Shown: in pieces, positions 39,701-51,569 of the stretch
Layout: each line of letters opens with the position of its first letter
Numbering within the stretch: the first letter of the stretch is position 1
Assembly (NCBI GenBank): GCA_958496175.1
Contig: OY292274.1
Span: 66,784,630-66,848,629 of the forward strand
Origin: Sisyra terminalis
Lineage: Eukaryota; Arthropoda; Insecta; Neuroptera; Sisyridae
Direction of reading: 5' to 3'
DNA: 64,000 nucleotides
Notes under the pieces: generated by a model
Databases searched by the model: none
Told to the model about the DNA's origin: nothing
Seen by the model: the letters and a program-made list of their open reading frames with translations, nothing else
Program-made: the position numbers and the translations under genes

Positions 39701-42700
39701 ATTTCAGGGGGGTGACTTTTCATTATGAGACCTAGTTTTCTCAACGGATTTTGATTGAGCGCCTTCAAGTGAATTGCAATGTGAAAAAATTTTCTTCCTG
39801 TGGGTAACAGGACGACCACAATTCCAATTCAAAGTTTCAAAAAGGACAATTTTCAATAGGATAAAAAGGATATAAGGAGTTGTTTTTTTCGCTAAAATTG
39901 AACGTAATATTAATGATTGAATCATCCTTAACGATATTAACAAAAAAAAACATTTTATTTACGGGATAGTTTGCCCGGAATTTAAACGGGAAATTAAGGA
40001 GTTGTACATTAATGCGCCAATTTTCGTCCGAAATAAGGCCATTTCAGGGGGGTGACTTTTCATTATGAGACCTAGTTTTCTCAACGGATTTTGATTGAGC
40101 GCCTTCAAGTGAATTGCAATGTGAAAAAATTTTCTTCCTGTGGGTAACAGGACGACCACAATTCCAATTCAAAGTTTCAAAAAGGACAATTTTCAATAGG
40201 ATAAAAAGGATATAAGGAATTGTTTTTTTCGCTAAAATTGAACGTAATATTAATGATTGAATCATCCTTAACGATATTAACAAAAAAAACTTTTTATTTA
40301 CGGGATAGTTTGCCCGGAATTTAAACGGGAAATTAAGGAGTTGTACATTAATGCGCCAATTTTCGTCCGAAATAAGGCCATTTCAGGGGGGTGACTTTTC
40401 ATTATGAGACCTAGTTTTCTCAACGGATTTTGATTGAGCGCCTTCAAGTGAATTGCAATGTGAAAAAATTTTCTTCCTGTGGGTAACAGGACGACCACAA
40501 TTCCAATTCAAAGTTTCAAAAAGGACAATTTTCAATAGGATAAAAAGGATATAAGGAGTTGTTTTTTTCGCTAAAATTGAACGTAATATTAATGATTGAA
40601 TCATCCTTAACGATATTAACAAAAAAAAACATTTTATTTACGGGATAGTTTGCCCGGAATTTAAACGGGAAATTAAGGAGTTGTACATTAATGCGCCAAT
40701 TTTCGTCCGAAATAAGGCCATTTCAGGGGGGTGACTTTTCATTATGAGACCTAGTTTTCTCAACGGATTTTGATTGAGCGCCTTCAAGTGAATTGCAATG
40801 TGAAAAAATTTTCTTCCTGTGGGTAACAGGACGACCACAATTCCAATTCAAAGTTTCAAAAAGGACAATTTTCAATAGGATAAAAAGGATATAAGGAATT
40901 GTTTTTTTCGCTAAAATTGAACGTAATATTAATGATTGAATCATCCTTAACGATATTAACAAAAAAAACTTTTTATTTACGGGATAGTTTGCCCGGAATT
41001 TAAACGGGAAATTAAGGAGTTGTACATTAATGCGCCAATTTTCGTCCGAAATAAGGCCATTTCAGGGGGGTGACTTTTCATTATGAGACCTAGTTTTCTC
41101 AACGGATTTTGATTGAGCGCCTTCAAGTGAATTGCAATGTGAAAAAATTTTCTTCCTGTGGGTAACAGGACGACCACAATTCCAATTCAAAGTTTCAAAA
41201 AGGACAATTTTCAATAGGATAAAAAGGATATAAGGAATTGTTTTTTTCGCTAAAATTGAACGTAATATTAATGATTGAATCATCCTTAACGATATTAACA
41301 AAAAAAACTTTTTATTTACGGGATAGTTTGCCCGGAATTTAAACGGGAAATTAAGGAGTTGTACATTAATGCGCCAATTTTCGTCCGAAATAAGGCCATT
41401 TCAGGGGGGTGACTTTTCATTATGAGACCTAGTTTTCTCAACGGATTTTGATTGAGCGCCTTCAAGTGAATTGCAATGTGAAAAAATTTTCTTCCTGTGG
41501 GTAACAGGACGACCACAATTCCAATTCAAAGTTTCAAAAAGGACAATTTTCAATAGGATAAAAAGGATATAAGGAATGGTTTTTTTCGCTAAAATTGAAC
41601 GTAATATTAATGATTGAATCATCCTTAACGATATTAACAAAAAAAAACATTTTATTTACGGGATAGTTTGCCCGGAATTTAAACGGGAAATTAAGGAGTT
41701 GTACATTAATGCGCCAATTTTCGTCCGAAATAAGGCCATTTCAGGGGGGTGACTTTTCATTATGAGACCTAGTTTTCTCAACGGATTTTGATTGAGCGCC
41801 TTCAAGTGAATTGCAATGTGAAAAAATTTTCTTCCTGTGGGTAACAGGACGACCACAATTCCAATTCAAAGTTTCAAAAAGGACAATTTTCAATAGGATA
41901 AAAAGGATATAAGGAATGGTTTTTTTCGCTAAAATTGAACGTAATATTAATGATTGAATCATCCTTAACGATATTAACAAAAAAAAACATTTTATTTACG
42001 GGATAGTTTGCCCGGAATTTAAACGGGAAATTAAGGAGTTGTACATTAATGCGCCAATTTTCGTCCGAAATAAGGCCATTTCAGGGGGGTGACTTTTCAT
42101 TATGAGACCTAGTTTTCTCAACGGATTTTGATTGAGCGCCTTCAAGTGAATTGCAATGTGAAAAAATTTTCTTCCTGTGGGTAACAGGACGACCACAATT
42201 CCAATTCAAAGTTTCAAAAAGGACAATTTTCAATAGGATAAAAAGGATATAAGGAATGGTTTTTTTCGCTAAAATTGAACGTAATATTAATGATTGAATC
42301 ATCCTTAACGATATTAACAAAAAAAAACATTTTATTTACGGGATAGTTTGCCTGGAATTTAAACGGGAAATTAAGGAGTTGTACATTAATGCGCCAATTT
42401 TCGTCCGAAATAAGGCCATTTCAGGGGGGTGACTTTTCATTATGAGACCTAGTTTTCTCAACGGATTTTGATTGAGCGCCTTCAAGTGAATTGCAATGTG
42501 AAAAAATTTTCTTCCTGTGGGTAACAGGACGACCACAATTCCAATTCAAAGTTTCAAAAAGGACAATTTTCAATAGGATAAAAAGGATATAAGGAATTGT
42601 TTTTTTCGCTAAAATTGAACGTAATATTAATGATTGAATCATCCTTAACGATATTAACAAAAAAAACTTTTTATTTACGGGATAGTTTGCCCGGAATTTA

Positions 42701-45700
42701 AACGGGAAATTAAGGAGTTGTACATTAATGCGCCAATTTTCGTCCGAAATAAGGCCATTTCAGGGGGGTGACTTTTCATTATGAGACCTAGTTTTCTCAA
42801 CGGATTTTGATTGAGCGCCTTCAAGTGAATTGCAATGTGAAAAAATTTTCTTCCTGTGGGTAACAGGACGACCACAATTCCAATTCAAAGTTTCAAAAAG
42901 GACAATTTTCAATAGGATAAAAAGGATATAAGGAATGGTTTTTTTCGCTAAAATTGAACGTAATATTAATGATTGAATCATCCTTAACGATATTAACAAA
43001 AAAAAACATTTTATTTACGGGATAGTTTGCCCGGAATTTAAACGGGAAATTAAGGAGTTGTACATTAATGCGCCAATTTTCGTCCGAAATAAGGCCATTT
43101 CAGGGGGGTGACTTTTCATTATGAGACCTAGTTTTCTCAACGGATTTTGATTGAGCGCCTTCAAGTGAATTGCAATGTGAAAAAATTTTCTTCCTGTGGG
43201 TAACAGGACGACCACAATTCCAATTCAAAGTTTCAAAAAGGACAATTTTCAATAGGATAAAAAGGATATAAGGAATGGTTTTTTTCGCTAAAATTGAACG
43301 TAATATTAATGATTGAATCATCCTTAACGATATTAACAAAAAAAAACATTTTATTTACGGGATAGTTTGCCTGGAATTTAAACGGGAAATTAAGGAGTTG
43401 TACATTAATGCGCCAATTTTCGTCCGAAATAAGGCCATTTCAGGGGGGTGACTTTTCATTATGAGACCTAGTTTTCTCAACGGATTTTGATTGAGCGCCT
43501 TCAAGTGAATTGCAATGTGAAAAAATTTTCTTCCTGTGGGTAACAGGACGACCACAATTCCAATTCAAAGTTTCAAAAAGGACAATTTTCAATAGGATAA
43601 AAAGGATATAAGGAATTGTTTTTTTCGCTAAAATTGAACGTAATATTAATGATTGAATCATCCTTAACGATATTAACAAAAAAAACTTTTTATTTACGGG
43701 ATAGTTTGCCCGGAATTTAAACGGGAAATTAAGGAGTTGTACATTAATGCGCCAATTTTCGTCCGAAATAAGGCCATTTCAGGGGGGTGACTTTTCATTA
43801 TGAGACCTAGTTTTCTCAACGGATTTTGATTGAGCGCCTTCAAGTGAATTGCAATGTGAAAAAATTTTCTTCCTGTGGGTAACAGGACGACCACAATTCC
43901 AATTCAAAGTTTCAAAAAGGACAATTTTCAATAGGATAAAAAGGATATAAGGAGTTGTTTTTTTCGCTAAAATTGAACGTAATATTAATGATTGAATCAT
44001 CCTTAACGATATTAACAAAAAAAAACATTTTATTTACGGGATAGTTTGCCCGGAATTTAAACGGGAAATTAAGGAGTTGTACATTAATGCGCCAATTTTC
44101 GTCCGAAATAAGGCCATTTCAGGGGGGTGACTTTTCATTATGAGACCTAGTTTTCTCAACGGATTTTGATTGAGCGCCTTCAAGTGAATTGCAATGTGAA
44201 AAAATTTTCTTCCTGTGGGTAACAGGACGACCACAATTCCAATTCAAAGTTTCAAAAAGGACAATTTTCAATAGGATAAAAAGGATATAAGGAATTGTTT
44301 TTTTCGCTAAAATTGAACGTAATATTAATGATTGAATCATCCTTAACGATATTAACAAAAAAAACTTTTTATTTACGGGATAGTTTGCCCGGAATTTAAA
44401 CGGGAAATTAAGGAGTTGTACATTAATGCGCCAATTTTCGTCCGAAATAAGGCCATTTCAGGGGGGTGACTTTTCATTATGAGACCTAGTTTTCTCAACG
44501 GATTTTGATTGAGCGCCTTCAAGTGAATTGCAATGTGAAAAAATTTTCTTCCTGTGGGTAACAGGACGACCACAATTCCAATTCAAAGTTTCAAAAAGGA
44601 CAATTTTCAATAGGATAAAAAGGATATAAGGAATTGTTTTTTTCGCTAAAATTGAACGTAATATTAATGATTGAATCATCCTTAACGATATTAACAAAAA
44701 AAACTTTTTATTTACGGGATAGTTTGCCCGGAATTTAAACGGGAAATTAAGGAGTTGTACATTAATGCGCCAATTTTCGTCCGAAATAAGGCCATTTCAG
44801 GGGGGTGACTTTTCATTATGAGACCTAGTTTTCTCAACGGATTTGGATTGAGCGCCTTCAAGTGAATTGCAATGTGAAAAAATTTTCTTCCTGTGGGTAA
44901 CAGGACGACCACAATTCCAATTCAAAGTTTCAAAAAGGACAATTTTCAATAGGATAAAAAGGATATAAGGAATGGTTTTTTTCGCTAAAATTGAACGTAA
45001 TATTAATGATTGAATCATCCTTAACGATATTATCAAAAAAAAACATTTTATTTACGGGATAGTTTGCCCGGAATTTAAACGGGAAATTAAGGAGTTGTAC
45101 ATTAATGCGCCAATTTTCGTCCGAAATAAGGCCATTTCAGGGGGGTGACTTTTCATTATGAGACCTAGTTTTCTCAACGGATTTTGATTGAGCGCCTTCA
45201 AGTGAATTGCAATGTGAAAAAATTTTCTTCCTGTGGGTAACAGGACGACCACAATTCCAATTCAAAGTTTCAAAAAGGACAATTTTCAATAGGATAAAAA
45301 GGATATAAGGAGTTGTTTTTTTCGCTAAAATTGAACGTAATATTAATGATTGAATCATCCTTAACGATATTAACAAAAAAAAACATTTTATTTACGGGAT
45401 AGTTTGCCCGGAATTTAAACGGGAAATTAAGGAGTTGTACATTAATGCGCCAATTTTCGTCCGAAATAAGGCCATTTCAGGGGGGTGACTTTTCATTATG
45501 AGACCTAGTTTTCTCAACGGATTTTGATTGAGCGCCTTCAAGTGAATTGCAATGTGAAAAAATTTTCTTCCTGTGGGTAACAGGACGACCACAATTCCAA
45601 TTCAAAGTTTCAAAAAGGACAATTTTCAATAGGATAAAAAGGATATAAGGAATGGTTTTTTTCGCTAAAATTGAACGTAATATTAATGATTGAATCATCC

Positions 45701-46600
45701 TTAACGATATTAACAAAAAAAAACATTTTATTTACGGGATAGTTTGCCTGGAATTTAAACGGGAAATTAAGGAGTTGTACATTAATGCGCCAATTTTCGT
45801 CCGAAATAAGGCCATTTCAGGGGGGTGACTTTTCATTATGAGACCTAGTTTTCTCAACGGATTTTGATTGAGCGCCTTCAAGTGAATTGCAATGTGAAAA
45901 AATTTTCTTCCTGTGGGTAACAGGACGACCACAATTCCAATTCAAAGTTTCAAAAAGGACAATTTTCAATAGGATAAAAAGGATATAAGGAATTGTTTTT
46001 TTCGCTAAAATTGAACGTAATATTAATGATTGAATCATCCTTAACGATATTAACAAAAAAAACTTTTTATTTACGGGATAGTTTGCCCGGAATTTAAACG
46101 GGAAATTAAGGAGTTGTACATTAATGCGCCAATTTTCGTCCGAAATAAGGCCATTTCAGGGGGGTGACTTTTCATTATGAGACCTAGTTTTCTCAACGGA
46201 TTTTGATTGAGCGCCTTCAAGTGAATTGCAATGTGAAAAAATTTTCTTCCTGTGGGTAACAGGACGACCACAATTCCAATTCAAAGTTTCAAAAAGGACA
46301 ATTTTCAATAGGATAAAAAGGATATAAGGAATTGTTTTTTTCGCTAAAATTGAACGTAATATTAATGATTGAATCATCCTTAACGATATTAACAAAAAAA
46401 ACTTTTTATTTACGGGATACTTTGCCCGGAATTTAAGCGGGAAATTAAGGAGCTGTACATTAATGCGCCAATTTTCATCCGAAATAAGGCCATTTCAGGG
46501 GGGTGACTTTTCATTATGAGACCTAGTTTTCTCAACGGATTTTGATTGAGCGCCAACTAGTGAATTGCAATGTGAAAAAATTTTCTTCCTGTGGGTAACT

Positions 46601-46644
46601 ATCCCTAAATAAGGAATTTTTCCTAAATAAGGAAATTATCCTTT
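46601..46644. other. Satellite orientation-switch junction
   Basis: The minus-oriented array breaks off inside a monomer just after GTGGGTAAC. A short non-satellite stretch with the repeated motif CCTAAATAAGGAA follows. At about 46645 a monomer in plus orientation begins (TATCCTATTGAAAAATG). This is the point where the satellite changes strand. Confidence 0.85.
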
Positions 46645-46969
46645 TATCCTATTGAAAAATGTCCTTTTTGAAACTTTGAATTGGAATTGTGGTCGTCCTG
46701 TTACCGACAGGAAGAAAATTTTTTCACATTGTAATTCACTTGAAGGCCCTCAATCGAAATCCGTTGAGAAAACTAGGTCTCATAATGAAAAGTCACCCCC
46801 CTGAAATGGCCTTATATCGGACGAAAATTGGCGCATTGATGTACAACTCCTTAATTTCCCGTTTAAATTCCGGGCAAACTATCCCTTAAATAAAATGTTT
46901 TTTTTTGTTAATATCGTTAAGGATGATTCAATCATTAATATTACGTTCAATTTTAGCGAAAGAACCATT
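46645..46969 (+). repeat. Single inverted satellite monomer, plus orientation
   Basis: One almost complete monomer, close in sequence to the main-array type rather than to the diverged outer ones, reads on the plus strand. It joins the right palindromic core at TTTTAGCGAAAGAACC..TTTAAGGGTGG, the same monomer position at which the main array joins the left core (8613 side). The matching junction shows that both sides derive from one ancestral junction. Confidence 0.85.
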
Positions 46970-49068
46970 TAGGAAATTTTAAGGGTGGTTTTCTCTCTTA
47001 TTTTATTGAATTCAATAATAAGTGGTATATCAAATGAAAGCTAATGAATTATTCTTTCGATTGATATCAAAAAATTACCAATATCTCCAAGCAGTTACTT
47101 TCAAAATTGATTTTCCCATATCGACTCTTGGGCTTAATAAAATGTTAATAAATCATGAAATTTCGTGTAAAAAGTTATTAAAAACTTTACTCTTATATAA
47201 AATTGATGGTTTACACCTAAATTTGTTACTTAAATGCTGATTAAAGGTCTCCTTTTTGAGAAATTAGCCTCTAATGAGGTCTGTCATTATCTTCATTTAG
47301 GGTCAAAAATATCTTTATTTCTTCACTTCTATCGCTATGAATCGATCAATTATTAGTAAAGAATTCAAAATATAACATTTTTTCTACTCGAACATCGTTT
47401 AAAATAGTATTTTTAACCAATTTAATTTGCATGGTTAGCTAATGTCATAGTTATTTATGTTGTGCTTTATAGGCAACCCGGTGAGCATCAAAAAAACAAA
47501 ATTCGACGATTTGCCTATTTTGAACATGTCAATATTCAGTACTCTAACTCAAATTTCAGACATTTAAGGATGATTTTCTTTATGTCATATAATGATTGGG
47601 GTATCAAATGAAAGCTAATGAATTACTCTATTGAATTATAAAAAAAAAACAACCAATATGTATAAGCGATAATATTAAAATTTAATTTTCCGTAAGCGAC
47701 TACTTCTCTTTCAGACATTTAAGGGTAATTTGCCCCCCTTATTATATTGAATTCGATTATGATTGAAATATCATTTGAAAGCTTATAAATTACTCTATTG
47801 ATTGATATAAAAAAACAACCAATATGTTCAAGCAATTACTTGAAAATTTGATTTTCCCTAGGCGACTCTTTAAGACATTTTAAACGCTAATTTTTAGAAA
47901 AGTAGACCTTAAATCAGTATTTTAGTGTCAAATTTAGCTTTATATTATTTATTTTGATACACAGAATTTTTTTTATTACTTTTTACATGAAATTCATATG
48001 GTTTCAGTTCAATTTTGTAAATATCAAGAATCACCTAAGGAAAATTAAAATTTAAAGTAATTGCTTGGACACATTGGTTCTTTTTTTTATATCAATCAAT
48101 AGAGTAATTTATAAGCTTTCAAACGATATCTCAATCATAATCAAATTCAATATAATAAGGGGGGCAAACCACCCCTAAATGTCTGAAAGAGAAGTAGTCG
48201 CTTACGGAAAATCAAATTTTAATATTATAGCTTATACATATTGGTTGTTTTTTTATATAATTCAATAGAGTAATTCATTAGCTTTCATTTGATACCCCAA
48301 TCATTATATGACATAAAGAAAATCACCCTTAAATGTCTGAAATTTGAGTTAGAGTACTGAATATTGACATGTTCAAAAAGGGCAAATCGTCGAATTTTGT
48401 TTTATTGCTGCTCACCGGGTTGCCTATAAAGCACAACATAAACAACTTTGACATTAGCTAACCATGCAAATTAAATTGGTTAAAAATACTATTTTAAACG
48501 ATGTTCGAGTGGAAAAAATGTTATATTTTGAAATCTTAACTAATAATTGATCGATTCATAGCGATAGAAGTGAAGAAATAAAGATATTTTTGACCCTAAA
48601 TGAAGATAATGACAGACCCCATTGGACACTAATTTCTCGAAAAAAAGACCTTTAATCAGCATTTAAGTATAAAATTTAGCTGTAAACTATCAATTTTATG
48701 AAAGACTAATCTGTTTAAGTACTTTTTACGTGAAATAATATGATTTTGGTACAATTTTATGAAGGTTAAGAGTCACCTAGGGAATATAAAATTTTCAAGT
48801 AATTGCTTAGAGATATTGGTATTTTTTTTATATCAATCGATAGAATATTTCAATAGCTTTCATTTGACATCTCAATGATGATTGGATATAAAAAATTAAG
48901 GGCGAAAATCACCCGTTAAAATTTCCTAATTGCCGGTCAATTTTGAATTTCCGAGCTCTTCCGAAGCACCCTTTCGGAACCGTTCGGTTAGCATCGACAC
49001 AAATAGTTCAGCCCATTTCCTCTAGATGGCACGAGGTGTATGATTTCTGATTAATTCTATGTGCCAAT
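46970..49068. repeat. Right palindromic core, inverted copy of the left core
   Basis: Arms are about 46975-47870 and 48030-48905, around an AT-rich loop. It has the same subrepeats and blocks as 6541-8612 but in inverted overall orientation: the unique outer segment (AGTTCAGCCCATTTCCTC, TAGATGGCACGAGGTGTATG) lies at its right end (48930-49068), whereas the left core has it at its left end. The right copy has about 30 extra bases (around CCCTTTCGGAACCGTTCGG) within that segment. No transposase frame is seen. Confidence 0.85.
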
Positions 49069-50945
49069 TCCTTTTCAAAGTTTCAAAAAGGACAATTTTC
49101 AATAGGAAAAAAAGGATATTATGGATGGTTTCATTCGGTAAAATTGAACTGAATATTAATGATTAAGTCATCCTTAAAGATATTAACAAAAAATACCTTT
49201 TTTTTACGGGATAGTTTGCCCGGAATTTAAACGGGAAGTTAAGGAGCTGTGAATCAATGCGACAATTTTCACCCGAAATAAGACCACTTTAAGGGGGTGG
49301 CTTTTCATTATGAGGGCTAGTTTTCTTAACGGAGTTTGATTAAGGGCCGTCAAGTGAATTACACTATGAAAAAATTTCTTCCTGTGGGAAACAGTACAAC
49401 CACAATTCCATTTCAAAGTTTCAAGAAGGACAATTTTCAATAGGAAAAAAAGGATATAAGGGATGATTTGTTTCGCTGAATTTGAACTGCATATTAATAT
49501 TTGAATCATCCTTAATGATATTAACCAAAAATACGTTTTATTTAACGGATAATTTCCCCAGAATTTAAACGGGAAGTTAAGGAGCTGTGAATCAATGGGA
49601 CAAATATCGCCCGAAAAAAGACCATTATAGGGGGGTGACTTTTCATTATGAGGGCTAGTTTTTTCAACGGATTTTGATTAAGGGCCTTCAAGTGAATTGC
49701 ACTATAAAGAAATTTTCTTCCTGTGGGTAACAGGACGGCCATAATTCCATTTCAAAGTTTCAAAAAGGACAATTTTCAATAGGAAAAAAAGGATATTGTG
49801 GATAGTTTGTTCCACTGAATTTGAATTCCACATTAATATATAAATCATCCTTAACGATATTTACAAAAAATATTTTCTTTTTACGAGATAGTTTGACCGG
49901 AATTCAAACGGGAAGTTAAAGAGCTATGAATCATTGCGACAATTTTCGCCCGAAATAGACCATTTTAAGGGGGTGGCTTTTCATTATGAGACCTAGTTTT
50001 CTTAACGAATTTTGATTAAGGACCATCAAGTGAATTACACTGTAAAGAAATTTTCTTCCTGTGAGTAACAGGACGACCACAATTGCAATTCAAAGTTTCA
50101 AAAAGGACAATTTTCAATAGGAAGAAAAGGATATAAGGGATGGTTTATTTCGCTGAATTTAAATTTCAGATTAATATTAGAATCATCCTTAATGATATTA
50201 CCAAAAAATAATTTTCATTTAAGCGATATTTGGCCCGGAATTTGAACGGGAAGTTAAGGAGCTGTGAATCAATGCGACAATTTTCACCCGAAATAAGACC
50301 ATTTTAAGGGGGTGGCTTTTCATTATGAGGCGTAGATTTCTCAACGGATTTTGATCATGGACCGTCAAGTGAATTACACTGTAAAGAAATTTTCTTCCTG
50401 TGGGTAACAGGACGGCCATAATTCCATTTCAAAGTTTCAAAAAGGACAATTTTCAATAGGAAAAAAAGGATATTAGGGATAGTTTGTTCCACTGAATTTG
50501 AATTCCACATTAATATATAAATCATCCGTAACGATATTTATAAAAAATATTTTCTTTTTACGAGATAGTTTGCCCGGAATTTAAACGGGAAGTTATGGAG
50601 CTGTGAATCATTGCGACAAATTTGGCCCGAAATAAGGCCATTTTAAGGGGGTGGCTTTTCATTATGAGGCCTAGTTTTCTCCACGGATTTTGATTAAGGG
50701 CTCTCAAGTGAATTACACTGTAAAAAAAATTTCTTCCTGTGGGTAACAGGACGACCACAATTCCATTTCAAAGTTTCAAAAAGGACAATTTTCAATAGGA
50801 AAAAAAGGATATAAGGGATGGTTTGTTTCGCTGAAATTGAACTGAATATTATTAATTAAATCATCTTTAACGATATTAATGATTAATAATTGTTTTTACG
50901 GGATAGTTTCCTGGGAAATCAAGACGGGAAGTTATGTAGCTAACA
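49069..50945 (-). repeat. Right outer array: about 5.5 diverged 340-bp monomers, minus orientation
   Basis: Monomer landmarks (GGGATAGTTTGCCCGGAA, ACGGGAAGTTAAGGAGCTG, TTTCAAAAAGGACAATTTTC) recur every ~340 bases from 49069 to about 50945. Like the left outer copies, they carry GGGAAGTTAAGGAGCTGTGA and other bases not found in the main array, so left and right outer copies form one older group. The final monomer fades out near AAGACGGGAAGTTATG at 50920-50945. Confidence 0.9.
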
Positions 50946-51569
50946 GGATGAAATGATTAGTTTTTTCCAATTTAAATTTTATTGGTTACTATTGGTTAGA
51001 AAATAAATATTTTCATCACGCCGCTAAAATCCGAAATTCACTCTTTAATATTGATAAAGGAATATGATCAAATCCTTTACAGTTATAAGGGATGTTTTTA
51101 GTTTTATATGTTAATCTTGTGATTTACGTAGGCCTCATTGACTCAACTATTTTTGGATTAAAAGTATTTCAATTCACTTAATAAATAATCAATTTCTTCG
51201 CCAGCTATTGGAAGATTGAATTTTTTAAATGCCTTTGCCCGCGGTGAAATTTCTTTCCTGTAAGTAAAGTAAAAATTAAATTTCAAACAAAATCAATGCA
51301 CGTAATTAATAAATATGAAAAAATTTGAATTATGAAGTTCCACATTACTTTAATGCTGATATTGTTGCCTTTGTTTGCCCTAAGAAATAATTTTGCTGCC
51401 TATAAATCTCTTTAGGTAATTATATCCATGAAAATGATGCAATTATTATACAACAAAAACATCTTTTCAGTTTCAAACAAGTATATGCTTAATTTTTCCG
51501 AAAATTTGGGAAAAACAATTTTATTTTACATAACAAATACTTTAACTTTTATTCTCATCTAACTTAAAA
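50946..51569. other. AT-rich spacer between satellite block and protease gene
   Basis: No gene, RNA or recognised repeat is seen. It should contain the promoter and 5' UTR of the protease homologue at 51570, but I cannot place a TATA box or initiator with confidence. Confidence 0.35.

Larger units (their letters stand above)
8613..46600 (-). repeat. Main satellite array: about 112 tandem ~340-bp monomers
   Basis: Monomers repeat head-to-tail with a period of 340 bases; variants of 339, 341 and 344 also occur. Differences are mostly single bases at a small set of sites, so neighbouring copies look about 97-99% identical by eye. Landmarks in plus-strand reading are an A7-A10 tract, GGGATAGTTTGCCCGG, AATTTAAACGGGAAATTAAGG, a G6 run in TTTCAGGGGGGTGAC, the hairpin CCTGTGGGTAACAGG, and GGATATAAGGAATTG. 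The 339-base form has CTTTTTATTT instead of CATTTTATTT after the A tract. Open frames inside monomers start at GTG or TTG rather than ATG and are not credible eukaryotic genes. Copy number depends on the assembly being right. Confidence 0.97.

Noticed and set aside
8686..46395. Hundreds of 66- and 79-codon open frames in the satellite as a conserved protein family
   Set aside because: They begin at GTG or TTG, not ATG, and overlap in two frames. The 340-base period shifts frame at each monomer. Comparing the frame at 6209-6409 with the main-array version by eye gave about twenty replacement and four silent differences, which is no sign of purifying selection.
8613..46600. CRISPR array
   Set aside because: The repeats are contiguous 340-base monomers with no unique spacers, in a genome with spliced eukaryotic genes.
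8613..46600. CENP-B box and centromere identity
   Set aside because: TTTAAACGGGA matches only the right half of the 17-base box; the TTCG half is absent. The block is surrounded by genes within a few kilobases, so a centromere cannot be claimed from sequence.
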